A DNA stretch of 64,000 nucleotides from an uncultured Flavobacterium sp. (GTDB lineage: Bacteria; Bacteroidota; Bacteroidia; Flavobacteriales; Flavobacteriaceae), in the NCBI RefSeq assembly GCF_951805225.1, contig NZ_OX638201.1, positions 4,774,001-4,838,000 of the forward strand, in the 5' to 3' direction. Every line of letters begins with the position of its first letter. Positions within the stretch are counted from its first letter, which is position 1. Shown one piece after another: positions 9,157 through 17,670 of this stretch. The translations under genes were made by a program, and so were the position numbers. The notes under the pieces were generated by a model. That model saw only the letters and a program-made list of their open reading frames with translations. It did no database searches and was not told where the DNA came from.

Positions 9157-10779
9157 ATGAAAAAATCAAATTCCATTATAAAAATTGCTTCCTGTATTGG
9201 ACTCTTTTTATTAGTTTTTGCTGCAACAAGTTGTTCAAAAGATGACCCTGCAACAGAAACCACAACGCCGCCAGTAGTTGTTGTGCCGCCAGTGGTTACG
9301 CCAACTTTTCCGGGACCAACTTATGCAGATAATTATACTTCAATATCAGGTTGGGGAACAAAAGCACAATGGAATTTAGCCAATGTGCACGATCCATCAG
9401 TAGAAAAAAGTGGTGAATATTATTATATGTATCAAACCGATGCTTCTTACGGAAATTCAACTGAAGGTCACGGACATTTTTTCTACAGAAGATCAAAAGA
9501 TTTAGTCAATTGGGAATTTATGGGACCATCAATGACCGAAGCTCCGGCTTGGGTAAAAGATTCTCTGAATAATAAAAGAGCCAGAATGTCTCCGGCATTG
9601 CCACCAATTACAAATCCTAATTATGGATATTGGGCACCTTGCGTTCGAAAAGTGGGTAACATTTATAGAATGTATTACAGCATTGTGGTGACAAACCCAA
9701 TTGTTGGAACAGACACGAATACTTCTTGGTCAGAACGCGCATTTATTGGCTTAGCCGAAACAGATGATTTGGCTTCAAATAAGTGGACAGACAAAGGAAT
9801 GGTCGTTTGTTCAGAACCAGATGGCGTAAAAAGTTACGTTAGAAACGGAGGAAATGATTGGGACGCTTATTTTAAATTTAATGCAATCGATCCAAGTTTT
9901 ATTCAAACTCCAGAAGGTGATCAATATTTAATTTACGGTTCATGGCATTCTGGAATTGCAGCTTTAAAACTGAATCCAACAACGGGAAAACCAGATAAAT
10001 TAAAAACAATTGACGATTACGGAGTTCGTATCGCTGGACGCGGAAATGTAAATACAAACCGTTGGCAAGCGCTAGAAGGACCGGAAATTATCTATAATCC
10101 AGACACACAATATTATTATTTATTCTTGGCTTATGATGAATTATCGGTTGCTTATAATACACGTGTTGCGCGTTCGAAAAGTATTTTAGGACCGTATCAA
10201 ACCATCAGCGGAATGAGTATCACAAACGGAGCAGAATGCTTTCCGATGGTAACACATCCATACTCTTTTAAAAATCATACAGGTTGGGTTGGAATATCGC
10301 ATTGTGCCGTTTTTCAAAATCCGGATACTAAACAATGGTATTATGCATCGCAAGCACGTTTACCGGAAGGAGTTCCTGGAATTGCGGTTTCAAATGCAGT
10401 TATGATGGGACACGTTCGCGGCATTCAATGGACAGAAGATGGATGGCCAGTTATTGATCCTGAACGTTATGCGGCGGTACCAGCCACAACAATTGTAGAA
10501 GGAAGTTTTGTTGGAACTTGGGAACAAATAACCATGAATTATCAATACAAAACCATTCAGAAATCAGTAACACTTTATCTAACTGCTGACAAAAAAGTAA
10601 GCGGCGACGCAAACGGAACGTGGTCGTATGACAGCACTAAAAAAATCCTAACCATAAACGGCGTAAAATGTAATGTAACAGACGCCTGGGATTGGGAATT
10701 AGCGACGAGAAAAGTGACATTAACTTATTCAGGTTTGACAGGAACAGGATTACCAGTTTGGGGTAAAAAGATAAATTAA
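9157..10779 (+). CDS. GH43 endo-arabinanase lipoprotein with C-terminal GH43_C-type domain
   Basis: A 540-aa lipoprotein (lipobox TSC near residue 26) with a Pro/Val-rich linker (about 32-50). The GH43 propeller has NVHDPS, NAIDPS and LEGPEI catalytic blocks; the last carries the acid Glu. A separate C-terminal beta domain (about residue 450-540, starting VEGSFVGTWEQ) resembles the extra domain of large extracellular endo-arabinanases. It is expected to cleave the alpha-1,5 backbone at the cell surface, its linker holding the enzyme away from the membrane. The gene follows the GH51 gene after 12 bp. A 268-bp repeat-rich gap comes next, which suggests the end of a sub-operon. Confidence 0.88.
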   Translation: MKKSNSIIKIASCIGLFLLVFAATSCSKDDPATETTTPPVVVVPPVVTPTFPGPTYADNYTSISGWGTKAQWNLANVHDPSVEKSGEYYYMYQTDASYGNSTEGHGHFFYRRSKDLVNWEFMGPSMTEAPAWVKDSLNNKRARMSPALPPITNPNYGYWAPCVRKVGNIYRMYYSIVVTNPIVGTDTNTSWSERAFIGLAETDDLASNKWTDKGMVVCSEPDGVKSYVRNGGNDWDAYFKFNAIDPSFIQTPEGDQYLIYGSWHSGIAALKLNPTTGKPDKLKTIDDYGVRIAGRGNVNTNRWQALEGPEIIYNPDTQYYYLFLAYDELSVAYNTRVARSKSILGPYQTISGMSITNGAECFPMVTHPYSFKNHTGWVGISHCAVFQNPDTKQWYYASQARLPEGVPGIAVSNAVMMGHVRGIQWTEDGWPVIDPERYAAVPATTIVEGSFVGTWEQITMNYQYKTIQKSVTLYLTADKKVSGDANGTWSYDSTKKILTINGVKCNVTDAWDWELATRKVTLTYSGLTGTGLPVWGKKIN

Positions 10780-10819
10780 AATTATTTTTTTTAAAAATTC
10801 CAAGTATAAAATAATATCC

Positions 10820-11022
10820 ACAGATTAAAGGATTAAAAAAGATTAGAAAAAAATCTGCTCAATCAGCCAAATCTGCGAGAAAAAATATTTCACACATAGA
10901 AACATAGCTTAACAAATCGAATAAGATGTTTCACTCCAAATAAAACACATAGCTATGTGTATTAAAACCAAGTGAAACGCCTTTTTTAAACATCAAAAAA
11001 TCTATGTCTCTATGTGTTTAAA
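10820..11022 (+). repeat. Long cruciform-like repeat, copy A
   Basis: About 200 bp containing the words AATCTGC and ATCTGCGAGA, an outer arm CACATAGAAACATAG (10893-10907) that pairs 14/15 with CTATGTCTCTATGTG (11002-11016), and an inner perfect palindrome ACACATAGCTATGTGT (10945-10960). The same architecture in the same orientation occurs at 15222-15420. It fills the gap before the GH43 gene at 11048. No ORF is seen in it. Confidence 0.7.
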
Positions 11023-11047
11023 AAAATGACACATTACAAATAAAACA

Positions 11048-11998
11048 ATGAAAAATATAATATTACTTTTAGTTTTGCTTGCCTTCTGTCAAACAATTCA
11101 AAGCCAAATTGATCCATCAAAATTCAATAATCCAATTATAAAAGATCAATATACAGGAGATCCTGCAGCATTGGTTTACAAAGACAAAGTCTATTTATAC
11201 GCTGGTCATGATGAAGCGCCAAACGATTTTAATTTTTATAAAATGAATGAATGGGTTGTGTATTCTTCATCAGATATGAAAAAATGGGAATCACATCCAG
11301 TGCCTTTAAAAGTAACCGATTTTGCATGGGCAAAAGGTGATGCTTGGGCTTCTCAGGTAATCGAAAGAAACGGAAAATTCTATTGGTATGTAACCGTTCA
11401 TCACGGATCTATAGAAGGAAAATCAATTGGAATTGCGGTTTCAGATAGTCCAACCGGACCTTTTAAAGATGCCTTAGGAAAAGCCTTAATTACAAATGAC
11501 ATGACCAAATTTACCGATATAAGCTGGGACGATATCGATCCAACGGTTTATATCGATAACGATGGACAAGCGTATTTGTTTTGGGGAAATACGTCTTGCC
11601 ATTATGCAAAATTAAAAGAGAATATGATCGAACTTGACGGACCAATTCACCACATAGATTTACCACATTTTACAGAAGCGCCGTGGATTCATAAACACAA
11701 AGAATGGTATTATTTATCATATGCATATGAGTTTCCGGAGAAAATTGCCTACGCGATGAGCAAATCGATTACAGGTCCGTGGGAGTTTAAAGGAATCCTG
11801 AATGAATTAGCTGGAAACAGTAATACAAATCATCAATCGATTATCGATTTTAAAGGACAATCGTATTTCATTTATCACAACGGAGCATCACAACCAAACG
11901 GAGGAAGTTTTAGAAGATCAGTTTGTGTAGACAAATTATATTACAATAAAGACGGAACCATGAAACGAGTTGTAATGACATCTGAGGGAATACAATAA
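11048..11998 (+). CDS. GH43 glycosidase (arabinofuranosidase/xylosidase-like), secreted
   Basis: A 316-aa protein with a type I signal peptide (cleavage near IQSQ) and one GH43 propeller. The catalytic acids are in TGDPAAL, DDIDPT and TEAPWI. The AGHDEAP block and the WASQVIERNGKFYWYV region differ from the endo-arabinanases nearby and resemble exo-acting GH43 subgroups with arabinofuranosidase or xylosidase activity. No carbohydrate-binding module follows. It opens a block of three enzyme genes (11048-15077) with a repeat on each side. The exact activity cannot be fixed from sequence. Confidence 0.82.
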   Translation: MKNIILLLVLLAFCQTIQSQIDPSKFNNPIIKDQYTGDPAALVYKDKVYLYAGHDEAPNDFNFYKMNEWVVYSSSDMKKWESHPVPLKVTDFAWAKGDAWASQVIERNGKFYWYVTVHHGSIEGKSIGIAVSDSPTGPFKDALGKALITNDMTKFTDISWDDIDPTVYIDNDGQAYLFWGNTSCHYAKLKENMIELDGPIHHIDLPHFTEAPWIHKHKEWYYLSYAYEFPEKIAYAMSKSITGPWEFKGILNELAGNSNTNHQSIIDFKGQSYFIYHNGASQPNGGSFRRSVCVDKLYYNKDGTMKRVVMTSEGIQ

Positions 11999-12000
11999 TT

Positions 12001-12107
12001 AGTATTCAGTGTTCAGTTTTTAGTATTCAGTTACAGTTTTACTTATATGATTTAAAAGTTTCCAGTCAACGCAAAACTTAAATTTACTTATATCACTTAT
12101 ATGGTTT
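12001..12107 (+). repeat. Word repeats and ACTTATAT element overlapping the next start codon
   Basis: TTAGTATTCAGTGTTCAG words are followed by ACTTATATGATTT and then ACTTATATCACTTATATGG (12086-12104). The ATGG of that last element supplies the ATG start (12101) of the following GH43 gene. Related elements occur at 24310-24347 and 34863-34960. Confidence 0.55.
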
Positions 12108-13081
12108 ATAAAAACATAAAACAAATATTTTCAGTTCTAATCTTCTTGATTGGTTCAGTTTCATTTGCGCAGGAAATAGTCGTTCATGATCCGGTTGTCA
12201 TTAAACAAAAAGACACTTATTATTTGTATTGCACCGGAAACGGAATCAGTGTTTTTAGTTCGAAAGATTTAAAAAACTGGAATCCCGAACCTCAGGTTTT
12301 CAAAGACAAACCCGTTTGGGCAGATGGCGTTGCAGCGGATTTCAAAAACCACATTTGGGCGCCGGATATTTCGTTACATAATAATGTATATTATCTGTAT
12401 TATTCCGTTTCGGCTTTCGCCAAAAATACTTCGGCGATTGGCGTTGCGACCAATACAACATTAGATCCGAAAGAGAAAAAGTACAAATGGGTCGATCAGG
12501 GAATTGTCATTCAATCGCAACCCAATCGAGATATGTGGAACGCGATTGATCCGAATTTAATTTTCGATGAAAACAATACACCTTGGTTATCATTCGGTTC
12601 TTTTTGGGAAGGATTAAAAATGGTAAAACTAAATCCAGATTTAAAATCAATCGCACAACCTCAGGAATGGCACACGATTTCGAAACGAAAAAGAACCTTC
12701 GAATTACCCGATTCTGATCCTGGAGATGGAGCACTTGAAGCTCCTTTTATCTTCAAGAAAAACGGATATTATTATCAATTTCTTTCTTGGGATTTATGCT
12801 GTCGCGGAGAAAAAAGCACTTATAAAGTTGTTGTTGGAAGATCTAAAAATGTAACCGGACCTTACGTCGATAAAGATGGAAAATTATTAACCGAAGGCGG
12901 CGGAAGTATTGTAGTTCAGGGCGATGAAAATTACTTTGGCGTAGGCCATAACAGCGCTTATACATTTGATGGGAAAGATTATATTTTTTATCACGCTTAC
13001 GAAAAGAAAACCAACGGAACTCCAAGATTAGTCGTTAAAGAAATACTTTGGGACAATGATTTATGGCCAGTTTTAAAATAG
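12101..13081 (+). CDS. GH43 endo-arabinanase-like enzyme, secreted
   Basis: A 326-aa protein with a signal peptide (cleavage near VSFAQ) and a GH43 propeller. The catalytic acids are in VHDPVV, NAIDPN and LEAPFI; HIWAPDIS is the usual blade-2 block. It has the same CC motif (WDLCCRG) and the VDKDGKLLTEGGG block as the GH43 at 6526, so the two are close paralogues acting on alpha-1,5-arabinan. This one has a type I signal peptide rather than a lipobox, which suggests a periplasmic counterpart to the lipoprotein form. The next gene follows after 13 bp. Confidence 0.86.
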   Translation: MVYKNIKQIFSVLIFLIGSVSFAQEIVVHDPVVIKQKDTYYLYCTGNGISVFSSKDLKNWNPEPQVFKDKPVWADGVAADFKNHIWAPDISLHNNVYYLYYSVSAFAKNTSAIGVATNTTLDPKEKKYKWVDQGIVIQSQPNRDMWNAIDPNLIFDENNTPWLSFGSFWEGLKMVKLNPDLKSIAQPQEWHTISKRKRTFELPDSDPGDGALEAPFIFKKNGYYYQFLSWDLCCRGEKSTYKVVVGRSKNVTGPYVDKDGKLLTEGGGSIVVQGDENYFGVGHNSAYTFDGKDYIFYHAYEKKTNGTPRLVVKEILWDNDLWPVLK

Positions 13082-13094
13082 AATATTCAAAATA

Positions 13095-15077
13095 ATGAAA
13101 AAATATAATTTACCAATAGTAACGATTTTCATGTCAATTCTGATTTTTGTTTCCTGTAAAGAAACGAAGAACGATACTGTGCAATCGACTAAAACTTCTG
13201 TCTTAAAAGCAGGTTACGAAATAGAACCGGTTAACATTCAAAATGTAAAATTGACCGATTCTTTTTGGTTGCCAATTATCAAAAGAGTGCAGGAAGTTAC
13301 GATTGCATACGCCATTCAGAAATGTAATGAAGAAGGTCGTTTTGAGAATTTTTTAATCGCAGGAAAACAAAAAACCGGAGAAGTTCGAGGACAAATGCCT
13401 TTTGATGATACCGATGTTTATAAGATTATCGAAGGCGCATCAAATACTTTAATTTCTGCACCAAACCCAAAATTAGATCGCGTTTTAGATTCCTTAATTG
13501 CCATTGTAAAAATTGGTCAGGAAAAAGATGGTTACTTGACAACATGGAGAACCATAAATCCTGCAAAACCGCCCGCGCCTTGGGTTCCTGTAATTGAAGG
13601 AAAACGTTGGGAATCATTGCAAATTAGCCACGAATGCTACAATGCAGGACATTTGATCGAAGCTGCAGTTGTACATTTTGAAGCAACAGGAAAAAGAAAT
13701 TTCCTTGATATCGCTATCAAAAATGCAGATTTATTAGTGAAAACTTTTGGTGATAAACCAGGTCAGGTAAAAGGAGTTCCGGGACATCAAATTGTAGAAA
13801 CGGGTTTGATCAAATTATATCAAATTACCGGAAAAGAAGATTATTTAAAGTTAGCCAAATACTTTCTAGACAATCGCGGAAACCCGAATAATCATAAATT
13901 ATATGGCGAATATGCACAAGATCATATTCCGGTTATTCAGCAAAATGAAGTTGTTGGTCACGCCGTAAGAGCCGTTTATATGTACGCAGGAATGACAGAT
14001 ATTGCCGCAATGACAAAAGACAAAGGTTACACAGATGCTGTAAATAATTTGTGGAGCAATATGGTCAACAAAAAAATGTACATCACTGGCGGAATTGGTT
14101 CGAGACACGACGGAGAAGCTTTTGGAGCCAATTATGAATTGCCAAACTTAACGGCGTATAACGAAACTTGCGCTGCAATTGGCGATGTATATTGGAATCA
14201 TAGATTGCATAATTTAACTGGGAAATCACAATATTTTGATGTGATCGAAAGAACAATGTACAACGGATTAATCTCGGGAATTTCGCTTGACGGAAAAGAA
14301 TTTTTCTATCCAAATGCCTTAGAATCTGATGGTGTTTTTAAATCTAACAGAGGATCTTGTACACGTCAGGCTTGGTTTGATTGTTCTTGTTGTCCAACAA
14401 ACTTAATCCGATTTGTGCCTTCGATTCCGGGACTTATTTATTCGAAATCAAAAGATGTTTTATATGTCAATTTGTATGCTTCAAACAACGCCGCTTTTAC
14501 GTTGGGAAAAACCGATTTACAGATTTCACAGCAAACCGGATATCCTTGGAACGGGAAAGTAAATATTTCGGTTAACCCGAAAAAAGAAAGCCAATTCACA
14601 ATCAAATTGAGAGTTCCGGGTTGGGCAAGAAATGAAGTTTTGCCGGGAGATTTATATTCTTATAAAAAAGCTTCAACTCAAAAAGCAACGATTAATCTGA
14701 ATGGAGAAATATTAGCAATTCAGCCAGAAAACGGATATTTCACCATTACCAGAAATTGGAAAAAAGGAGATAAAATCAATCTTAATTTTCCAATGGAAGT
14801 TCAGGAAGTTGAAACAAATACAAAAGTTGAAACCAATAAAAACAAAGTCGCTTTAGAATACGGACCAATCGTTTATGCAGTAGAAGAAATTGACAATAAA
14901 ACTAATTTCGATAAAATTGATATCAGTTCTTCAGACACTTTCAGAGTAAAAAAAGAACCTAATTTATTGCAAGGTGTAAACGTAATCGAAAATTCAAAAT
15001 TCAAAGCAATTCCTTATTATTCTTGGTCAAATCGAGGAGTTGGCAAGATGAAAGTTTGGTTGGATTATGAGAAGTAG
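13095..15077 (+). CDS. GH127 beta-L-arabinofuranosidase lipoprotein
   Basis: A 660-aa lipoprotein (FVSC, Cys21) with an (alpha/alpha)6 barrel and beta-sandwich domains. Spacing of key residues matches Bifidobacterium HypBA1: acid/base Glu in GEAFG (E341), then ETC with E357 and C359, and the SCCPTN motif with C432 and C433 that carries the zinc-bound nucleophilic cysteine. The family removes beta-L-arabinofuranose, as found on hydroxyproline-linked arabino-oligosaccharides of extensins and in some pectic side chains. Its presence widens the locus from alpha-arabinan to beta-linked arabinose. It is last in the three-gene block; a repeat-rich 439-bp gap follows. Confidence 0.9.
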   Translation: MKKYNLPIVTIFMSILIFVSCKETKNDTVQSTKTSVLKAGYEIEPVNIQNVKLTDSFWLPIIKRVQEVTIAYAIQKCNEEGRFENFLIAGKQKTGEVRGQMPFDDTDVYKIIEGASNTLISAPNPKLDRVLDSLIAIVKIGQEKDGYLTTWRTINPAKPPAPWVPVIEGKRWESLQISHECYNAGHLIEAAVVHFEATGKRNFLDIAIKNADLLVKTFGDKPGQVKGVPGHQIVETGLIKLYQITGKEDYLKLAKYFLDNRGNPNNHKLYGEYAQDHIPVIQQNEVVGHAVRAVYMYAGMTDIAAMTKDKGYTDAVNNLWSNMVNKKMYITGGIGSRHDGEAFGANYELPNLTAYNETCAAIGDVYWNHRLHNLTGKSQYFDVIERTMYNGLISGISLDGKEFFYPNALESDGVFKSNRGSCTRQAWFDCSCCPTNLIRFVPSIPGLIYSKSKDVLYVNLYASNNAAFTLGKTDLQISQQTGYPWNGKVNISVNPKKESQFTIKLRVPGWARNEVLPGDLYSYKKASTQKATINLNGEILAIQPENGYFTITRNWKKGDKINLNFPMEVQEVETNTKVETNKNKVALEYGPIVYAVEEIDNKTNFDKIDISSSDTFRVKKEPNLLQGVNVIENSKFKAIPYYSWSNRGVGKMKVWLDYEK

Positions 15078-15221
15078 AGAAATAGATTATAGAAAATAGA
15101 ATAAAGAGGCAAGAAGAAAGATAATGACGTAGATGATAGATTAAACAAGATTTAAAAAAAGTTCCGGAGGAACGATTCATATTGTAGAGACGGATTTTAA
15201 TCCGTCAGACGCCATGAGAAT
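15078..15221. other. Intergenic repeat text, no gene
   Basis: The words GAGAAATAGA / AGAAAATAGAATAAAGAG and GTTCCGGAGGAAC (with the hairpin GACGGATTTTAATCCGTC at 15188-15205) look like further dispersed repeats. There is no ORF with coding character. Confidence 0.45.
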
Positions 15222-15420
15222 AAAGAATTAAAAAGATTAAAAAAATCTGCTCAATCTGCATAATCTGCGAGAGAAATATTTAAACACATAGAAACATAGA
15301 TTTTCTCAATGAATAAAAAAGAGAATAAAACAAATCTGGATTTGCACACATAGCTATGTGAATTTAAACAAATGAAATGCCTTTTTTAAGAAATCAAAAG
15401 CTATGTCTCTATGTGTTAAA
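15222..15420 (+). repeat. Long cruciform-like repeat, copy B
   Basis: Same order of parts as copy A at 10820: AATCTGC words, ATCTGCGAGA, CACATAGAAACATAG (15285-15299), the palindrome CACATAGCTATGTG (15347-15360), and CTATGTCTCTATGTG (15401-15415). ATCCG words follow up to about 15495. It is in direct orientation to copy A, and the two copies enclose three glycosidase genes. Confidence 0.7.
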
Positions 15421-15516
15421 AGTCAAAGTTTAGAAAATAAAAATCCGTTTTTATCCGCGTTTTCACTTTAGTGAATCAGTATAATCCGCGTGCCATAAAA
15501 ACATAAACATAAAAAA

Positions 15517-17502
15517 ATGAAGTCCAATTTAATTACAAAAATTACCCTTTGCGGTTTGATGCTTAACGGCTTTTATGCTTCGGCACAAAAAAATAATCTT
15601 CAGGTTGACGTTGCAAAAACGGTTACCAAAATTCAGCCAACAATGTACGGAGTGTTTTTTGAAGATATCAATTTTGCTGCTGATGGAGGTTTGTATGCCG
15701 AAATGATTAAGAACAGATCGTTTGAATTCGAAACTCCAATGATGGGATGGAACGAACCAAATAGCGACCGACACAAATTAAATCAGCAATCGGGAATTGC
15801 AAACATTATTCAGTATTCTCAAAAAGGAACAAATCATAATTATTGCCGAGTTACAATAAACGATGCAAATGGTTATGAATTGATCAATGAAGGTTTTAGA
15901 GGAATGGGAATCAAGAAAGATCTGAAATATAATTTGTCTCTGAAAGCATCGCAATTATCAGGAAATATTTCGAAGATTAAAATTCAATTCATTGATAAAA
16001 ATAAAAAGGTTTTAGGCGAAACTTCTATTGTTCCAACATCAAAAGATTGGGCAAATTATACGGCACAATTAACGGCAACGGCAACAGAAGCAAAAGCACA
16101 AATTAAAATCACTTTTGAAGGAAATGGAGTAATTGATTTAGATCAGATTTCTTTATTTCCGGAAGATACATGGAAAGGCAGAAAGAACGGAATGCGTGCT
16201 GATTTAGTACAATTATTATACGATTTGAAACCAGGATTTTTACGTTTTCCGGGTGGATGTATTGTTGAAGGAAAAACGTTGGCATTGCGTTATCAATGGA
16301 AAAAATCAATTGGAAATGTAGCCGACAGAGAAACGATGATAAATCGTTGGAATACGGAATTTGCACATAAACCTGCACCGGATTATTTCCAGAGTTTTGG
16401 TTTGGGATTCTATGAATATTTCCAGCTTTCTGAAGATATTGGCGCTTCACCTTTACCAATTTTAAGCTGCGGAATGGCGTGTCAATTCAATACAGGAGAA
16501 TTAGTTCCTATGGATCAATTGGATCCTTATGTGCAAGATGCTTTGGATTTAATTGAATTTGCAAACGGCGATCAAACTACTGCTTGGGGAAAAGTTCGTG
16601 CCGATATGGGACATCCAAAACCTTTCAATTTAAAATTTATTGGTGTTGGAAATGAGCAATGGGGACCAGATTATATTGAGCGTTTCAAAGTGTTTCAAAA
16701 AGCGATAAAAGATAAATATCCAAATATCACAATTGTATCTGGAACAGGACCTTTTCCTGACGGAGATTATTTTGATTACGGCATGAAAGAACTTAAAAAA
16801 CTAAATGCTGAAATCGTTGACGAGCACTATTATAAAGATCCAGCTTGGTTCCGTAAAAATGTAACGCGTTACGATAATTATGATCGTAAAGGACCAAAGA
16901 TTTTTGCTGGAGAATATGCAGCGCAAAGTGTAGCGATTGCAAGTCCGGATAATAAAAACAACTGGGAATGTGCTTTTTCTGAAGCGGCTTTCATGACTGG
17001 AATGGAGCGCAATGCTGAGGTAGTTCAATTGACATCTTACGCGCCTTTATTGGCTCACGTTGAAGGCTGGCAATGGACGCCGGATATGATTTGGTTCAAC
17101 AATTTGCAATCTTATGGAACGCCAAATTATTATGTTCAAAAATTATTTTCTAATAATAAAGGAACAGATTTAATCAATATTACAAAAGACGGAAAACCAG
17201 TTACGGGACAAAATGATTTGTTTGCATCGGCAGTAAAAGATGTGAATTCAAAAGAAGTAATTCTGAAAATTGTGAATGCTTCTGCAACGGCTCAAAATGC
17301 TTCAATTGATGTAAAAGGAGCAAAATTAGATTCAAAAGGAACGGCAATAATCTTAAAAGGAGACGGAATAAATGATGAGAATTCTTTTGAGTCTCCAACG
17401 AAAATTAGTCCAAAAGAAAGCGAATTTAAGGTGAACGGAAGCAAGGTTCAATATGATTTTCCGGCATACTCAGTTACTGTTTTGAAAATTAAGATGAAAT
17501 AA
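15517..17502 (+). CDS. GH51 alpha-L-arabinofuranosidase with CBM-like insert
   Basis: A 661-aa exported enzyme (signal peptide to about ASAQ, residue 24). The N-terminal part of the barrel (GVFFEDINFAADGG) is followed by a CBM4-like beta-sandwich (about residues 90-215), then the rest of the GH51 barrel. Acid/base Glu is in IGVGNEQWG (E380) and the nucleophile in IFAGEYAAQ (E466). This long, eukaryote-like GH51 architecture differs from the 515-aa paralogue at 7597 and usually acts on larger or branched arabino-polymers. It is the last hydrolase before the araB promoter. Confidence 0.92.
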   Translation: MKSNLITKITLCGLMLNGFYASAQKNNLQVDVAKTVTKIQPTMYGVFFEDINFAADGGLYAEMIKNRSFEFETPMMGWNEPNSDRHKLNQQSGIANIIQYSQKGTNHNYCRVTINDANGYELINEGFRGMGIKKDLKYNLSLKASQLSGNISKIKIQFIDKNKKVLGETSIVPTSKDWANYTAQLTATATEAKAQIKITFEGNGVIDLDQISLFPEDTWKGRKNGMRADLVQLLYDLKPGFLRFPGGCIVEGKTLALRYQWKKSIGNVADRETMINRWNTEFAHKPAPDYFQSFGLGFYEYFQLSEDIGASPLPILSCGMACQFNTGELVPMDQLDPYVQDALDLIEFANGDQTTAWGKVRADMGHPKPFNLKFIGVGNEQWGPDYIERFKVFQKAIKDKYPNITIVSGTGPFPDGDYFDYGMKELKKLNAEIVDEHYYKDPAWFRKNVTRYDNYDRKGPKIFAGEYAAQSVAIASPDNKNNWECAFSEAAFMTGMERNAEVVQLTSYAPLLAHVEGWQWTPDMIWFNNLQSYGTPNYYVQKLFSNNKGTDLINITKDGKPVTGQNDLFASAVKDVNSKEVILKIVNASATAQNASIDVKGAKLDSKGTAIILKGDGINDENSFESPTKISPKESEFKVNGSKVQYDFPAYSVTVLKIKMK

Positions 17503-17602
17503 TCGCAACAGAATAAATGTAAAACCAACGTTTATTTTTTGTTTTGCCCTTAAACTCTTGTTTTGATGCATTATTTGTAAAAATTCAAGCGTCTATTTTT
17601 AT

Positions 17603-17623
17603 TAAGTGTTTTTTATACACTTA
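17603..17623. promoter_or_regulatory. Putative AraR operator at the araB promoter
   Basis: Arms TAAGTGT (17603-17609) and ACACTTA (17617-17623) form an inverted repeat with a 7-bp spacer. It matches 19 of 20 defined positions of the ideal palindrome also seen at 1180-1200. It overlaps where the -33 element should be for the -7 box at 17639, as expected for a repressor site. Confidence 0.7.
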
Positions 17624-17638
17624 TAAATTATTTATAAT

Positions 17639-17646
17639 TATATTTG
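17639..17646 (+). promoter_or_regulatory. araB promoter, -7 box TATATTTG
   Basis: This is an exact match to the Bacteroidetes -7 consensus TAnnTTTG. The TTG inside this box is in frame with araB but would be upstream of transcription start, so it was rejected as the start codon in favour of ATG 17671. Confidence 0.65.
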
Positions 17647-17670
17647 TCATTATTATTAAAAGAATTTCGA

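Noticed and set aside
10780..15500. Composite transposon around the GH43-GH127 block
   Set aside because: The flanking repeats contain no transposase or terminal inverted repeats of an IS; only recombination between repeats can be proposed.
17644..17670. TTG start extending ribulokinase by nine residues
   Set aside because: The TTG is part of the TATATTTG promoter box and the extension is not seen in the family; ATG 17671 fits.
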